Shown here one piece after another: positions 5,977 to 13,844 of a DNA stretch of 15,293 bases (position 1 is the first letter of the stretch; each line of letters starts with the position of its first letter). The stretch covers positions 1 through 15,293 of the forward strand of contig CAOYAN010000032.1 in NCBI GenBank assembly GCA_948562205.1. The letters are read 5' to 3'. The DNA comes from an uncultured Clostridia bacterium. GTDB lineage: Bacteria > Bacillota > Clostridia > TANB77 > CAG-465. Under the pieces are notes generated by a model that searched no databases, was not told where the DNA came from, and saw only the letters and a list, made by a program, of their open reading frames with translations. The position numbers and the translations under genes were made by a program.

Positions 5977-8307
5977 TTATCTATTATATTTTTTTTTCAA
6001 AATGGCTAAATAAATCCCAATAGCTAATATACTTAGGGTAAATATAACTACATACATCAATATATTTATATCCGATGTATCTATATTTTCTTCATCTTTT
6101 TTTATTTCATTATTGATATTGCTATCTTCATTATTTTCTTCTATATACCTATTTATTACTTTATATCCATCTATTACTTTTTCATAAAATTCACTAGTTT
6201 CTTTTTCATCTACTGTGTATTTTATTTCATTTCCATCTTTATCATATTTTGGTACTACAAATTCACAGCTCCAATTATTCTTCTCTGATACATACATTTC
6301 AGATATTACTTCTTCTCCATTTTTTATTTGTAATACTACATTTTCTGGACGTTTTGAGTATTTATTATTTTCATCTTCCCACAATTTTTCCACTTTTATT
6401 TTTATTTCATTTGATATATCTCTTACATATTTTAATGTAATTTCTTTTATAGTATCTACTTCAAGGATAATATTTCCACTATTTTCTAAATATTCATATA
6501 TATAATTTACATTATTAATTTCATAATTAGGTATTTTTTCTACTTCTATATTTACTTTATTAAACTCATCAGCCACTCCTACTTTAATTCTTTTTCCATA
6601 TTCATATACAACTGATATAGTATTAGAACTTAATGTTCCCTCTAAAACCATATCATCATTTTCATTTTTTACATAATATTCATGATTTACTTTATATAAT
6701 CCATCTACTTTTGATAAATCACAAGTCACATTAAATACTATTGGTAATTCTATATCATCTAATTTTTTCCATTTATCTTCTTTTTCATCATAATATAGTG
6801 TTATAACCTTTTTCTTATCTTCATCCAATATTGCTGGCTCATTTATATTATTATCTCTTACAAGATGATGTATTATACCAACACCAGAACTAGGAACTAA
6901 CTCATACATACTACTATAAACTTCTCCATTTAAAGTTACATCACATAAATGTTTGTTTTTTTCTTCAGAATAATATATTTCTCCTATTGATGCTTCATAT
7001 ATTCCATCTAAATTTACACTCCATGTACTATAAAATTTATCTTCATGTATATTTTTAACACAATGTACCTTTACAAATTCTTTTAATATGGAATATAAAT
7101 CAATTCTATCTGGAGACAAAATTTTTTTCCATGTAGCAGTATAAGTTATAACATTATTTTCATCACTATCACTTGGACTTACTATTGGGTTTACAGTTGG
7201 CGCCCATCCTATAAAAATATATCCTTTTCTAAAAGGTGTTCCATCAAATACTGGTGTCTCATCATCTTCATGTAAACCTTCATAGATTTGATCTGGGAAA
7301 ATAACTTCATTAGAAACACCATCATTATAAACTACATCATATTTTGGACTTATATGAGTAATTTCAATTTCTAATGGAACAGCTACTTTTTTATAAGTCC
7401 ATTTTCCACTTGAATAGTATAATCTTAAACTATCATTATTATTGATTATCCAATGCTTACCAAATCCCTGATTAGAAGCATAATTATTATATAAATCTAT
7501 CCAATAATTTGAATTTAATTTTAAATCACACATCCATGGATATGAAACAATAGACACCCCCTCTGCTCCATCATTAAAAACTACTTCTCCTAAAGATATA
7601 GCACTATTGCTTTCAAAAGTATCATCTGTTGCCTCATGATTGGATGAATCTTTGCACACAAATTTTACTAATTCAGATCCCTTTACAATATTATTAATAC
7701 TTGGTTTATTAGGTTTTAAATGTGATACTTTAATATAAAATGAAGAAGATTCAAAATTATACCAACTTTTATTTTTAATATCATAATATAATTTTAAAGT
7801 TTTGTTACCAAATTTATAGCTATGTTTTCCAAAGCCTTGCTCACTTGCATAATTATTATATTCTTTTAGCAAAAATTCTAAATTTAAATTTATTTCACAA
7901 GTATATGGATATGTCGAAGGTAGTGGTTTATTTGTACCACCTGTATTTGGAGTTATTTCACCTACATTTATAGCAGAATCATCTAAAATTTCATATCGTA
8001 AGAGTTTATGTTCATTTGAATCATAACAACTAATATATGCAATTAGCTTGCTCATGCTAGAATCTAATATATTATTTATTGTAGGTGGTGATACAGAACT
8101 TTCATATGTGCTTGGAATTTCATTATTTTCTTCATAAATTTCTACATTATCATGTTCTAATGCATTTGTATTTTTTGTATTTCCTATGACTACTGTTATC
8201 ATTGTAGCTACTAAAAATACCCACAAAAATACTGTTATTACTGATATCCTTCTTTTTAATTTTTTATTATTTTTTTCTTTAAGCTTTTGGTTTTCTTTTG
8301 TTTTCAT
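5977..8307 (-). CDS. Repeat-rich cell-surface protein (InlB B-repeat, Cna-B-like domain)
   Basis: Likely exported and displayed on the cell surface; ligand unknown. In order: a long basic N-terminus and a hydrophobic segment (about 21-41, signal or anchor); three diverged modules (about 77-198, 203-320, 405-529), each with a cysteine pair (C94/C137, C218/C260, C416/C455), a His four to six residues after the first Cys, a Gly-Glu strand turn and an LYYD/KW ending. Modules 1 and 2 share YAS-QGFGKH. An InlB B-repeat (Listeria-Bacteroides type, RKGYIFIGWAP core) lies at about 322-395 and a Cna-B-like domain at about 632-721 (KVEKLWEDENN...YTVDEKE). The C-terminus is an acidic Asn/Glu stretch, a hydrophobic helix (747-769) and KKKYNR, which is a sorting-signal layout, but the expected LPXTG or NPXT motif is replaced by NIDTSD. 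ATG with AAGGAGG 6-7 nt upstream. It has its own promoter and a putative regulator site upstream. Confidence 0.88.
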   Translation of the reverse strand: MKTKENQKLKEKNNKKLKRRISVITVFLWVFLVATMITVVIGNTKNTNALEHDNVEIYEENNEIPSTYESSVSPPTINNILDSSMSKLIAYISCYDSNEHKLLRYEILDDSAINVGEITPNTGGTNKPLPSTYPYTCEINLNLEFLLKEYNNYASEQGFGKHSYKFGNKTLKLYYDIKNKSWYNFESSSFYIKVSHLKPNKPSINNIVKGSELVKFVCKDSSNHEATDDTFESNSAISLGEVVFNDGAEGVSIVSYPWMCDLKLNSNYWIDLYNNYASNQGFGKHWIINNNDSLRLYYSSGKWTYKKVAVPLEIEITHISPKYDVVYNDGVSNEVIFPDQIYEGLHEDDETPVFDGTPFRKGYIFIGWAPTVNPIVSPSDSDENNVITYTATWKKILSPDRIDLYSILKEFVKVHCVKNIHEDKFYSTWSVNLDGIYEASIGEIYYSEEKNKHLCDVTLNGEVYSSMYELVPSSGVGIIHHLVRDNNINEPAILDEDKKKVITLYYDEKEDKWKKLDDIELPIVFNVTCDLSKVDGLYKVNHEYYVKNENDDMVLEGTLSSNTISVVYEYGKRIKVGVADEFNKVNIEVEKIPNYEINNVNYIYEYLENSGNIILEVDTIKEITLKYVRDISNEIKIKVEKLWEDENNKYSKRPENVVLQIKNGEEVISEMYVSEKNNWSCEFVVPKYDKDGNEIKYTVDEKETSEFYEKVIDGYKVINRYIEENNEDSNINNEIKKDEENIDTSDINILMYVVIFTLSILAIGIYLAILKKKYNR

Positions 8308-8346
8308 ATCTTTCCTCCTTTATTTATTATCTTCTTATTTTAATAT

Positions 8347-8355
8347 AATATACCA
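8347..8355 (-). promoter_or_regulatory. Extended -10 promoter of the surface-protein gene
   Basis: Read on the minus strand, TGGTATATT is an extended -10 element (TGn plus TATATT). The predicted start is near 8340, giving a 33-nt leader. The -35 position (around 8370-8375) has CATTCT, a poor match, which is typical of promoters needing an activator. The direct repeats at 8373-8408 lie exactly where such an activator would bind. Confidence 0.55.
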
Positions 8356-8372
8356 TTTTTAAAAAATTTAGA

Positions 8373-8408
8373 ATGACTTATTGTACAAAGTTCCATGACC
8401 TATTGTAC
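8373..8408 (-). promoter_or_regulatory. Tandem direct repeat, candidate LytTR-type regulator site
   Basis: Two 14-bp copies, ATGACTTATTGTAC (8373-8386) and ATGACCTATTGTAC (8395-8408), differ at one base and start 22 bp apart, two helical turns. They occupy about -33 to -68 from the predicted start of the surface-protein transcript. LytTR response regulators (AgrA, VirR, ComE type) bind imperfect direct repeats with about a 21-22-bp period in this position. That family assignment is inference; only the repeat and its position are seen. Confidence 0.6.
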
Positions 8409-8430
8409 TTGTTTTTGTACGCAAAAATCA

Positions 8431-8454
8431 CTGGTACTAATCAACTAGTATCAG
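8431..8454. repeat. Inverted repeat upstream of the tandem repeats
   Basis: CTGGTACTA and TAGTATCAG are inverted repeats with one wobble position around a 6-nt centre. It lies 23 bp beyond the tandem repeats, about 90-115 bp upstream of the predicted surface-protein transcript start. It has no T-run, so an operator is more likely than a terminator. Confidence 0.4.
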
Positions 8455-8634
8455 TATATATATTTTAGGGCAAAATTCCCCCTTGTTATTTCATTTTTTC
8501 TTGTGTTTTTAAGACTTAGTTGTGTGTGTAGTTCAATCATGCTTATGTGTTTTTTTAGTTTCCATAATCATTTTCCTCTCTTTTACTTGATTACATTTTT
8601 AGTTTAACATTTATCTAAACTTTTTTCAATATAA

Positions 8635-8662
8635 AAGCAAAGGATTTTTTTATTTCCTTTGC
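8635..8662 (-). terminator. Terminator of the GH18-helicase operon
   Basis: On the minus strand GCAAAGGA (8655-8662), a 10-nt A-rich loop and TCCTTTGC (8637-8644) form a perfect 8-bp stem followed by TTTTATATT. It begins immediately after the helicase TAG stop. Confidence 0.72.
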
Positions 8663-11600
8663 CTAAAATTCTTCAAAAAGATCCATTATATCTTCTCTAC
8701 TCATTTTATTTATAAATGTTTCACCAGTCTTAATTACTTGATCACTAAGATCCATTTTTCTCTCTTGAAGTTTTTGAATTTTTTCTTCAATACTATTACT
8801 TGTAATAAGTTTGAATACTTGAACATTATTCTTTTGACCGATTCTATATGCTCTATCAGTTGCTTGATTTTGAGCCGATAGGTTCCACCAAGGATCATAA
8901 TGAATTACAATATCTGCACCAGTAAGATTAAGACCTGTACCACCAGCTTTAAGAGATATTAAAAATACTTTAATGTTCTTATCTTTGTTAAATTCATCTA
9001 CCATCTCAATTCTTGTGTCTACTTTAGTCTGACCAGTAAGAATCGAATATTCAATTTCTCTTTGTTCTAATCTTTTTGTAATTATATCAAACATAGATGT
9101 AAATCCAGAAAAAAGTAATATTTTATGTCCTGCAGAAATTGCCCCCTCGATTAATTCTATACATTGTTCAAGCTTTGCACTTTCTCCATCATAATCTGAA
9201 ATAAATAGGGATGGATGGCAACATATTTGTCTAAGTCTAGTTATAATTGAAAGTATTTTGAATTTACTTTTTTCAAAGCCAAACTCTTCTATTTCATTGT
9301 TTATTTCTTTTTTACTACTTGCAAGATAAGCCTTATATAGTTTTTCTTGTTCACTATCCATCTCACTATACATTACAGTCTCTGTTTTATCTGGTAATTC
9401 TTTTAACACCTCTTTTTTAATACGCCTTAGTATAAATGGAGCTACAAGCTTTTGAAGTTTTTCCATTACATATATATCATTATCCTTAATTATTGGATTT
9501 TCATATTCCTCTTTAAACTTTTTATAACTAAATAAATAGCCTGGCATTATAAAGTCAAATATTGACCAAAGCTCTGAAAGAGAGTTTTCAATTGGTGTTC
9601 CAGTAAGTGCAAACCTAACCTCACTTTTTAACTTCTTAAGTGCTTTTGCATTCTTTGTATTATTATTTTTTATATATTGTGCCTCATCGGCAATTATATA
9701 TTTGAATGTATAACTTGAATACTTTTCAACATCTCTTTTTAATAAATCATAAGATGTTATAACAGCATCATATTTTTCTACATCTTTAATAAGTTTCTCT
9801 CTTTGCTCTGCAGAACCTGATACAACAAGTATTTTCATTTGAGGAGAAAACTTAGATATTTCTTTTTTCCAGTTTATATATAACGAACTTGGACACACAA
9901 TAATAGAAGTTTTTTTAGACTTTATTTTTTCATCTAGTAAAAGAGTAATTACCTGAATTGTCTTACCAAGTCCCATATCATCTGCAAGTATTCCACCAAA
10001 ATTATATTTTTCTAATGTTTTAAGCCAACTAAATCCAGTCTTTTGATAAGATCTAAGTACTGCCTTTAATACATTTGGTACTTCAAAGTCTGTTTCATCT
10101 ACATCATTTATACTCCTTACAACATCTTTAAAGTTACTATCTCTTTTTATATTAATATTACTATTATTCTTAACAATACTATCTAAATATATAGCTCTAT
10201 ATTTAGGAAGATGTATATTTCCCTCTATAATATCCTTTTCAGATAAATTAAGACTATTTGAAATATTTGCAAGTGTATCAATACCAGAAGAGTCTATATT
10301 AATATAGCTACCATCCTTTAATCTATAATATTTTTTCTTAAGTTTATATCTTTTAAATATTTCTCTTAATTCTTCTTCATCAATATTAAGATTTTCAAAA
10401 TTTACTTCTAAAAAATCATTTTGTATTCTAACACCCATAGAAAGCATTTGAGGAGATACAATTTGTTTATTTTTTAATCTATCTGTAACAAGTACTTCAA
10501 ATTTTTGCATAAACTCATTAATGCCATTACTTAAAAATTCATATATATCATCTTCATTTGCAAGATATATAATTCCTTTTTTATAATTTATTATAAATTT
10601 ATGTTTTTTAAATAATTCTTTTGCCTTTGTTTCTTCTATTATATTTCTATTACAACTTTTTTTAGCATTTGTATCAAATGGATTAAACTCAATATCTAAG
10701 TAACAAAATTTTACCTCTGCTACTATGTTTCCATCCTTTTCAGTATCTAAATATATTTTTACACCAAGTTTTTCAGCTCTATATTTTTCTGATAAATCAT
10801 TTTCCATATTTACCTTTGCCATAGCTTTTAAATATGGTAGTAAATATTCACAAAAACTTGTTGCATTATGTGTTTCAACATGAAAAACTTTATTACTATT
10901 TTTTTCTATTTCCAAAAGTAGAGGAATTATTTTTTGTTTAAAGTCATCATCGCATCTATACAAAAAGTCTTTATATAGTATATAGATATATTGTTGACCA
11001 TATAATATATTATAATCTTCTATACCTTTTATAACATCTATACCATTTTCATTATTGTCTACTATATCAAACTCTAGCTTAGGATTTTCTTCAAGTAGTT
11101 TTATCATTCCAAATGATTTTTCATTTGTATAACCCTCTATTTGAATTTTCTTATCTTTCATTAAATCAAAAAATTCATCAAGTGCACCATACTTTAATTT
11201 TAATACACCTTTATATCTTTTATTTAAATTAAAAGAATATACTCCAAGTTTTGAAAATTCACTATACTCAGATGCTTTATTTGTAAGAAACCTTACTATT
11301 TGTTTAGAATTTTCATCAAAAGCACTAAATTTATGCTTAAATTCTAGTTCTTTTCCATATTTTACAACTTCTTCATTTAGCATATCTTCACTAAACTTAT
11401 ATATATCTTTTAATATATACATTCTATCTTTTCCAATTCTAAAAGATACTTCAAGCTCAGTATTTTTAAAATCAAGGATGGAAAGTATAGGTACTATTTT
11501 TACTTTCCCTATACTTTCCCCTCTTCCAAGTTCTAAATTTTCATAGTAAGATATAAGACTATTAATCTCTTTTGTTTCAACTACTTTTTCTTTATTTGAT

Positions 11601-11950
11601 GATATATCTGTGTCAATTTCTTTTGATTCCATGTTTTTTTCAAAATCAATGTATTTTTGTGAATTTATATACATATCAAAAGTAGCAGCTACAACATGTC
11701 TACAAACAGTATCATTTTTTCCAATAGGACAATCACATTTATATGTTAATACTTTATTTTCTTTCTTTATTTCAATTTGATATATAGATGAACTCTCTAT
11801 ATATGTTCTAGCTATGAAATTATCCTCATCTATATACTCGAAACTTGCAATCTTTACCTTACCTTGTTCAAAACATTTTTTTCCTTTATTTATTGTATCA
11901 CTACTGGCTTTAAGTAATATTTTATTTATTTCTACAGCATTTATTAACAT
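8663..11950 (-). CDS. SWIM zinc-finger SNF2-family DEAD/H helicase
   Basis: A bacterial SNF2/RapA-type ATPase that probably remodels protein-DNA or protein-RNA complexes; the substrate is unknown. The N-terminus carries a SWIM zinc finger (CDC...CRH, about residues 72-85). A long middle region (about 130-620) matches in position the SNF2-associated domain seen in Firmicutes. The SNF2 ATPase core follows: motif I DDMGLGKT (657-664), motif II DEAQ (755-758), motif III LTGTP (782-786), and in lobe 2 LLFSGFTSMFDII, SLKAGGTGLNL and motif VI QATDRAYRIGQ (1029-1039). All catalytic motifs are intact. The start is set at the ATG at 11950, 7 nt after GGAG; an ATG two codons earlier (11956) is only 1 nt from it. 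It follows the GH18 gene by 35 bp with no terminator, so the two are probably co-transcribed. Confidence 0.93.
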   Translation of the reverse strand: MLINAVEINKILLKASSDTINKGKKCFEQGKVKIASFEYIDEDNFIARTYIESSSIYQIEIKKENKVLTYKCDCPIGKNDTVCRHVVAATFDMYINSQKYIDFEKNMESKEIDTDISSNKEKVVETKEINSLISYYENLELGRGESIGKVKIVPILSILDFKNTELEVSFRIGKDRMYILKDIYKFSEDMLNEEVVKYGKELEFKHKFSAFDENSKQIVRFLTNKASEYSEFSKLGVYSFNLNKRYKGVLKLKYGALDEFFDLMKDKKIQIEGYTNEKSFGMIKLLEENPKLEFDIVDNNENGIDVIKGIEDYNILYGQQYIYILYKDFLYRCDDDFKQKIIPLLLEIEKNSNKVFHVETHNATSFCEYLLPYLKAMAKVNMENDLSEKYRAEKLGVKIYLDTEKDGNIVAEVKFCYLDIEFNPFDTNAKKSCNRNIIEETKAKELFKKHKFIINYKKGIIYLANEDDIYEFLSNGINEFMQKFEVLVTDRLKNKQIVSPQMLSMGVRIQNDFLEVNFENLNIDEEELREIFKRYKLKKKYYRLKDGSYINIDSSGIDTLANISNSLNLSEKDIIEGNIHLPKYRAIYLDSIVKNNSNINIKRDSNFKDVVRSINDVDETDFEVPNVLKAVLRSYQKTGFSWLKTLEKYNFGGILADDMGLGKTIQVITLLLDEKIKSKKTSIIVCPSSLYINWKKEISKFSPQMKILVVSGSAEQREKLIKDVEKYDAVITSYDLLKRDVEKYSSYTFKYIIADEAQYIKNNNTKNAKALKKLKSEVRFALTGTPIENSLSELWSIFDFIMPGYLFSYKKFKEEYENPIIKDNDIYVMEKLQKLVAPFILRRIKKEVLKELPDKTETVMYSEMDSEQEKLYKAYLASSKKEINNEIEEFGFEKSKFKILSIITRLRQICCHPSLFISDYDGESAKLEQCIELIEGAISAGHKILLFSGFTSMFDIITKRLEQREIEYSILTGQTKVDTRIEMVDEFNKDKNIKVFLISLKAGGTGLNLTGADIVIHYDPWWNLSAQNQATDRAYRIGQKNNVQVFKLITSNSIEEKIQKLQERKMDLSDQVIKTGETFINKMSREDIMDLFEEF

Positions 11951-11985
11951 CTTCATTCTCCAAAAAACTAAATTTTACAATCCTC

Positions 11986-13653
11986 TTATTTTTCTAAATT
12001 ATTTTCTATAACTTCAAAGATATCACTTGTCTCAAATCCTTTTCTCCAACCAGTAATACCAGCTAAATTATATTTATTTACAATTTCTGTTCTTCTTTTT
12101 ACAGAATCTACATCTTCTAACCATAATTTATATGTAATATTTCCAGATGTATATTCCGCATAGTTTTGACCTGCATCCTCATCCCATACAGTAGTTATAT
12201 CATTATTTTTTATAAAGTTTTGACAATCTTTCATTGTATATATTTTAGTACTAATATTACTATCTCCAGCTTTAACCATCCAAAGTCTAGTATAGAAAGG
12301 AATACCTAGTATTATCTTACTTGAATCAATTTTAGAATCATTTATAAGTGAATTAATATTTTTTTCAACCCATGATACCTCAGCAATTGATCCTGCCTCA
12401 CTAGACCATGCACCTCTTTGGTCATAACCCATAAGAACAACATAATCTACAGCTTCTCCTACTCTTGTTCTATCAATATATTTTACAAAATACATATCAA
12501 CAGAAAGCTTTATATTATTTTGTCTAAGTAATGGTGCAAGCTCTCTTATAAATTGTGTAAATAAATTTCTATCTTCATCTTTCATTGCTTCAAAATCAAT
12601 ATTTATCCCATCAATTTTATCATCTTTTGCTATTTTTACTAAATTTTTAATAAAGTTTTCTCTATTTCTTTCGCTGTTTAACATACTAGATGTATCATCT
12701 GGTGAATAAGAACTAGAATCAATACCATTAGTTATAATTGGCCATATCTCATATCCATATTCTTTCGCTTTATTATAATAATCTTGACTATATTTAGAAG
12801 TTATATCTCCATTTACATTTTTAAGTTCATACCATGTAGGAGATACTACACCAACACCTGATATTTTTTCACTGCCAAGAGTTGCAAGATCACTACCATA
12901 TTGCCAAAACATAGTAAGTTTATCTGATTTTTCGTTACCTTCTTTTACTTCCTCGTTTTTCTCTTCTTCTTGTCTTTTTTCTTGTGCTTTGACATCAGAA
13001 TCATCAATATTTGATTTTGCAATGTATCCAACAATCCCAGAGTCAGTTTTTACTTTATACCATCTATTATGATTTAAACTTTCATTATATAATGTTACAG
13101 TATTATTTGTAGATATAGTTTGTAAAACTTCTGAATCTGTTGAAAGAGATTTATATACATTTACTCTATCATATTTTACTTTTATATCAGTAGATGATTT
13201 TTTATCAATAGATATTGTATTTGTCTCTTCATTATATTCAATATTTATATTATATATATCCTTTAATAATTCTATGTCTACATATGGTTGTCCATTATAC
13301 AATTTAGCACTTGTATTAGTATTAATATATTCTAAATTTCTAGACATTAAATTTTCATCTATTTTAAATTTTACAACATCATTTTTTGTTGTAACTATTA
13401 TTTTTGTTGCTACTTTATCATAAAATATATTCTTATCTATTACTTTAGATATTGTATCAACAGATATATATATTCCATCATCTTGTTTAAATGGTTTGTA
13501 ATTTGTCTCTATATTATCACCATATATAACTAAGTCTGCTTCCTTTTTATCCACATTTTTATTACTATTATTAAAAGTAAATAACACTCCAAACACTATT
13601 ATTAAAAATAGCATTGGTACTATTAATCTTTTTATATTGTTAATCATTAACAT
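11986..13653 (-). CDS. Glycoside hydrolase family 18 protein with SH3b domain
   Basis: A probable cell-wall or spore-cortex glycosidase acting outside the membrane. A signal or anchor segment (about 11-27) is followed by a region resembling the copper amine oxidase N-terminal-like/stalk domain (about 40-152), a bacterial SH3 domain (about 160-217, KVKTDSGIVGYIAKSNI core), a Glu/Lys-rich linker (222-245) and a GH18 barrel (about 246-550). The catalytic signature is DGINIDFE (348-355), with E355 the expected acid and D353 the partner; the MGYDQRG strand (408-414) and the late GITGW strand are also typical. The domain set resembles spore-associated GH18 proteins such as YaaH/YdhD, but those carry LysM instead. 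The start is the ATG at 13653, 6 nt after AAAGG; a TTG at 13656 and an ATG at 13647 are alternatives. Confidence 0.88.
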   Translation of the reverse strand: MLMINNIKRLIVPMLFLIIVFGVLFTFNNSNKNVDKKEADLVIYGDNIETNYKPFKQDDGIYISVDTISKVIDKNIFYDKVATKIIVTTKNDVVKFKIDENLMSRNLEYINTNTSAKLYNGQPYVDIELLKDIYNINIEYNEETNTISIDKKSSTDIKVKYDRVNVYKSLSTDSEVLQTISTNNTVTLYNESLNHNRWYKVKTDSGIVGYIAKSNIDDSDVKAQEKRQEEEKNEEVKEGNEKSDKLTMFWQYGSDLATLGSEKISGVGVVSPTWYELKNVNGDITSKYSQDYYNKAKEYGYEIWPIITNGIDSSSYSPDDTSSMLNSERNRENFIKNLVKIAKDDKIDGINIDFEAMKDEDRNLFTQFIRELAPLLRQNNIKLSVDMYFVKYIDRTRVGEAVDYVVLMGYDQRGAWSSEAGSIAEVSWVEKNINSLINDSKIDSSKIILGIPFYTRLWMVKAGDSNISTKIYTMKDCQNFIKNNDITTVWDEDAGQNYAEYTSGNITYKLWLEDVDSVKRRTEIVNKYNLAGITGWRKGFETSDIFEVIENNLEK

Positions 13654-13674
13654 CAACCGCCTTTATCAAACTAT

Positions 13675-13703
13675 ATTATACAATATAATTTGCAATTTGT
13701 GAA
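13675..13703 (-). promoter_or_regulatory. Sigma-A type promoter of the GH18-helicase operon
   Basis: On the minus strand TTCACA (13698-13703, 5 of 6) and TATAAT (13675-13680) are 17 bp apart. The predicted start near 13668 leaves a leader of about 15 nt that just contains the AAAGGCGG ribosome site. This suggests vegetative rather than sporulation-only expression. Confidence 0.7.
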
Positions 13704-13796
13704 TATTTTATAATATATTTATTTAAATATAATTATATTTTAATTTTATCTTTACTAAAAACACACAAATTATAATCCTAATTCAATATAAATTCT

Positions 13797-13826
13797 TTAA
13801 CCATTTACAAAACTTTTCATATACTA
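13797..13826 (+). promoter_or_regulatory. Candidate promoter of the LysM amidase (sigma-A or sigma-K type)
   Basis: CATATACTA at 13818-13826 fits the sigma-K -10 pattern CATAnnnTA, with AACC (13799-13802) about 15-16 nt upstream as the AC-type -35. The same bases also read as sigma-A: TTAACC, 17 bp, TATACT (13820-13825). Either start would fall near 13832, at the edge of the Shine-Dalgarno, which is uncomfortably close. A TATAAT at 13771-13776 is another possible -10 but has no good -35. Confidence 0.4.
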
Positions 13827-13844
13827 AAATAAGGAGGGAAAAAA

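Larger units (their letters stand above)
8308..8662. other. 355-bp intergenic region between surface-protein and helicase genes
   Basis: It holds the surface-protein promoter and tandem repeat (8347-8408), a 9-bp dyad (8431-8454), and the helicase terminator at its right end. Between about 8460 and 8630 I see only T-rich sequence on the plus strand with no convincing gene or RNA structure. Confidence 0.6.

Noticed and set aside
6215..6505. Plus-strand open frames inside the surface-protein gene, and similar frames over spoIIIAD, AF and AG
   Set aside because: They lie antisense to genes with clear homology, lack ribosome sites and encode Ser/Phe/Leu-rich sequences typical of antisense AT-rich DNA.
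8468..8486. Short GGG/CCC hairpin in the 355-bp gap
   Set aside because: Only 4 bp of stem and no proper T-run in either direction; not a terminator.
8533..8565. Minus-strand 10-codon ORF (METKKTHKHD) with a GAGAGG site upstream
   Set aside because: Too short to tell from chance in T-rich DNA; no link to a known leader peptide and no regulated structure after it.
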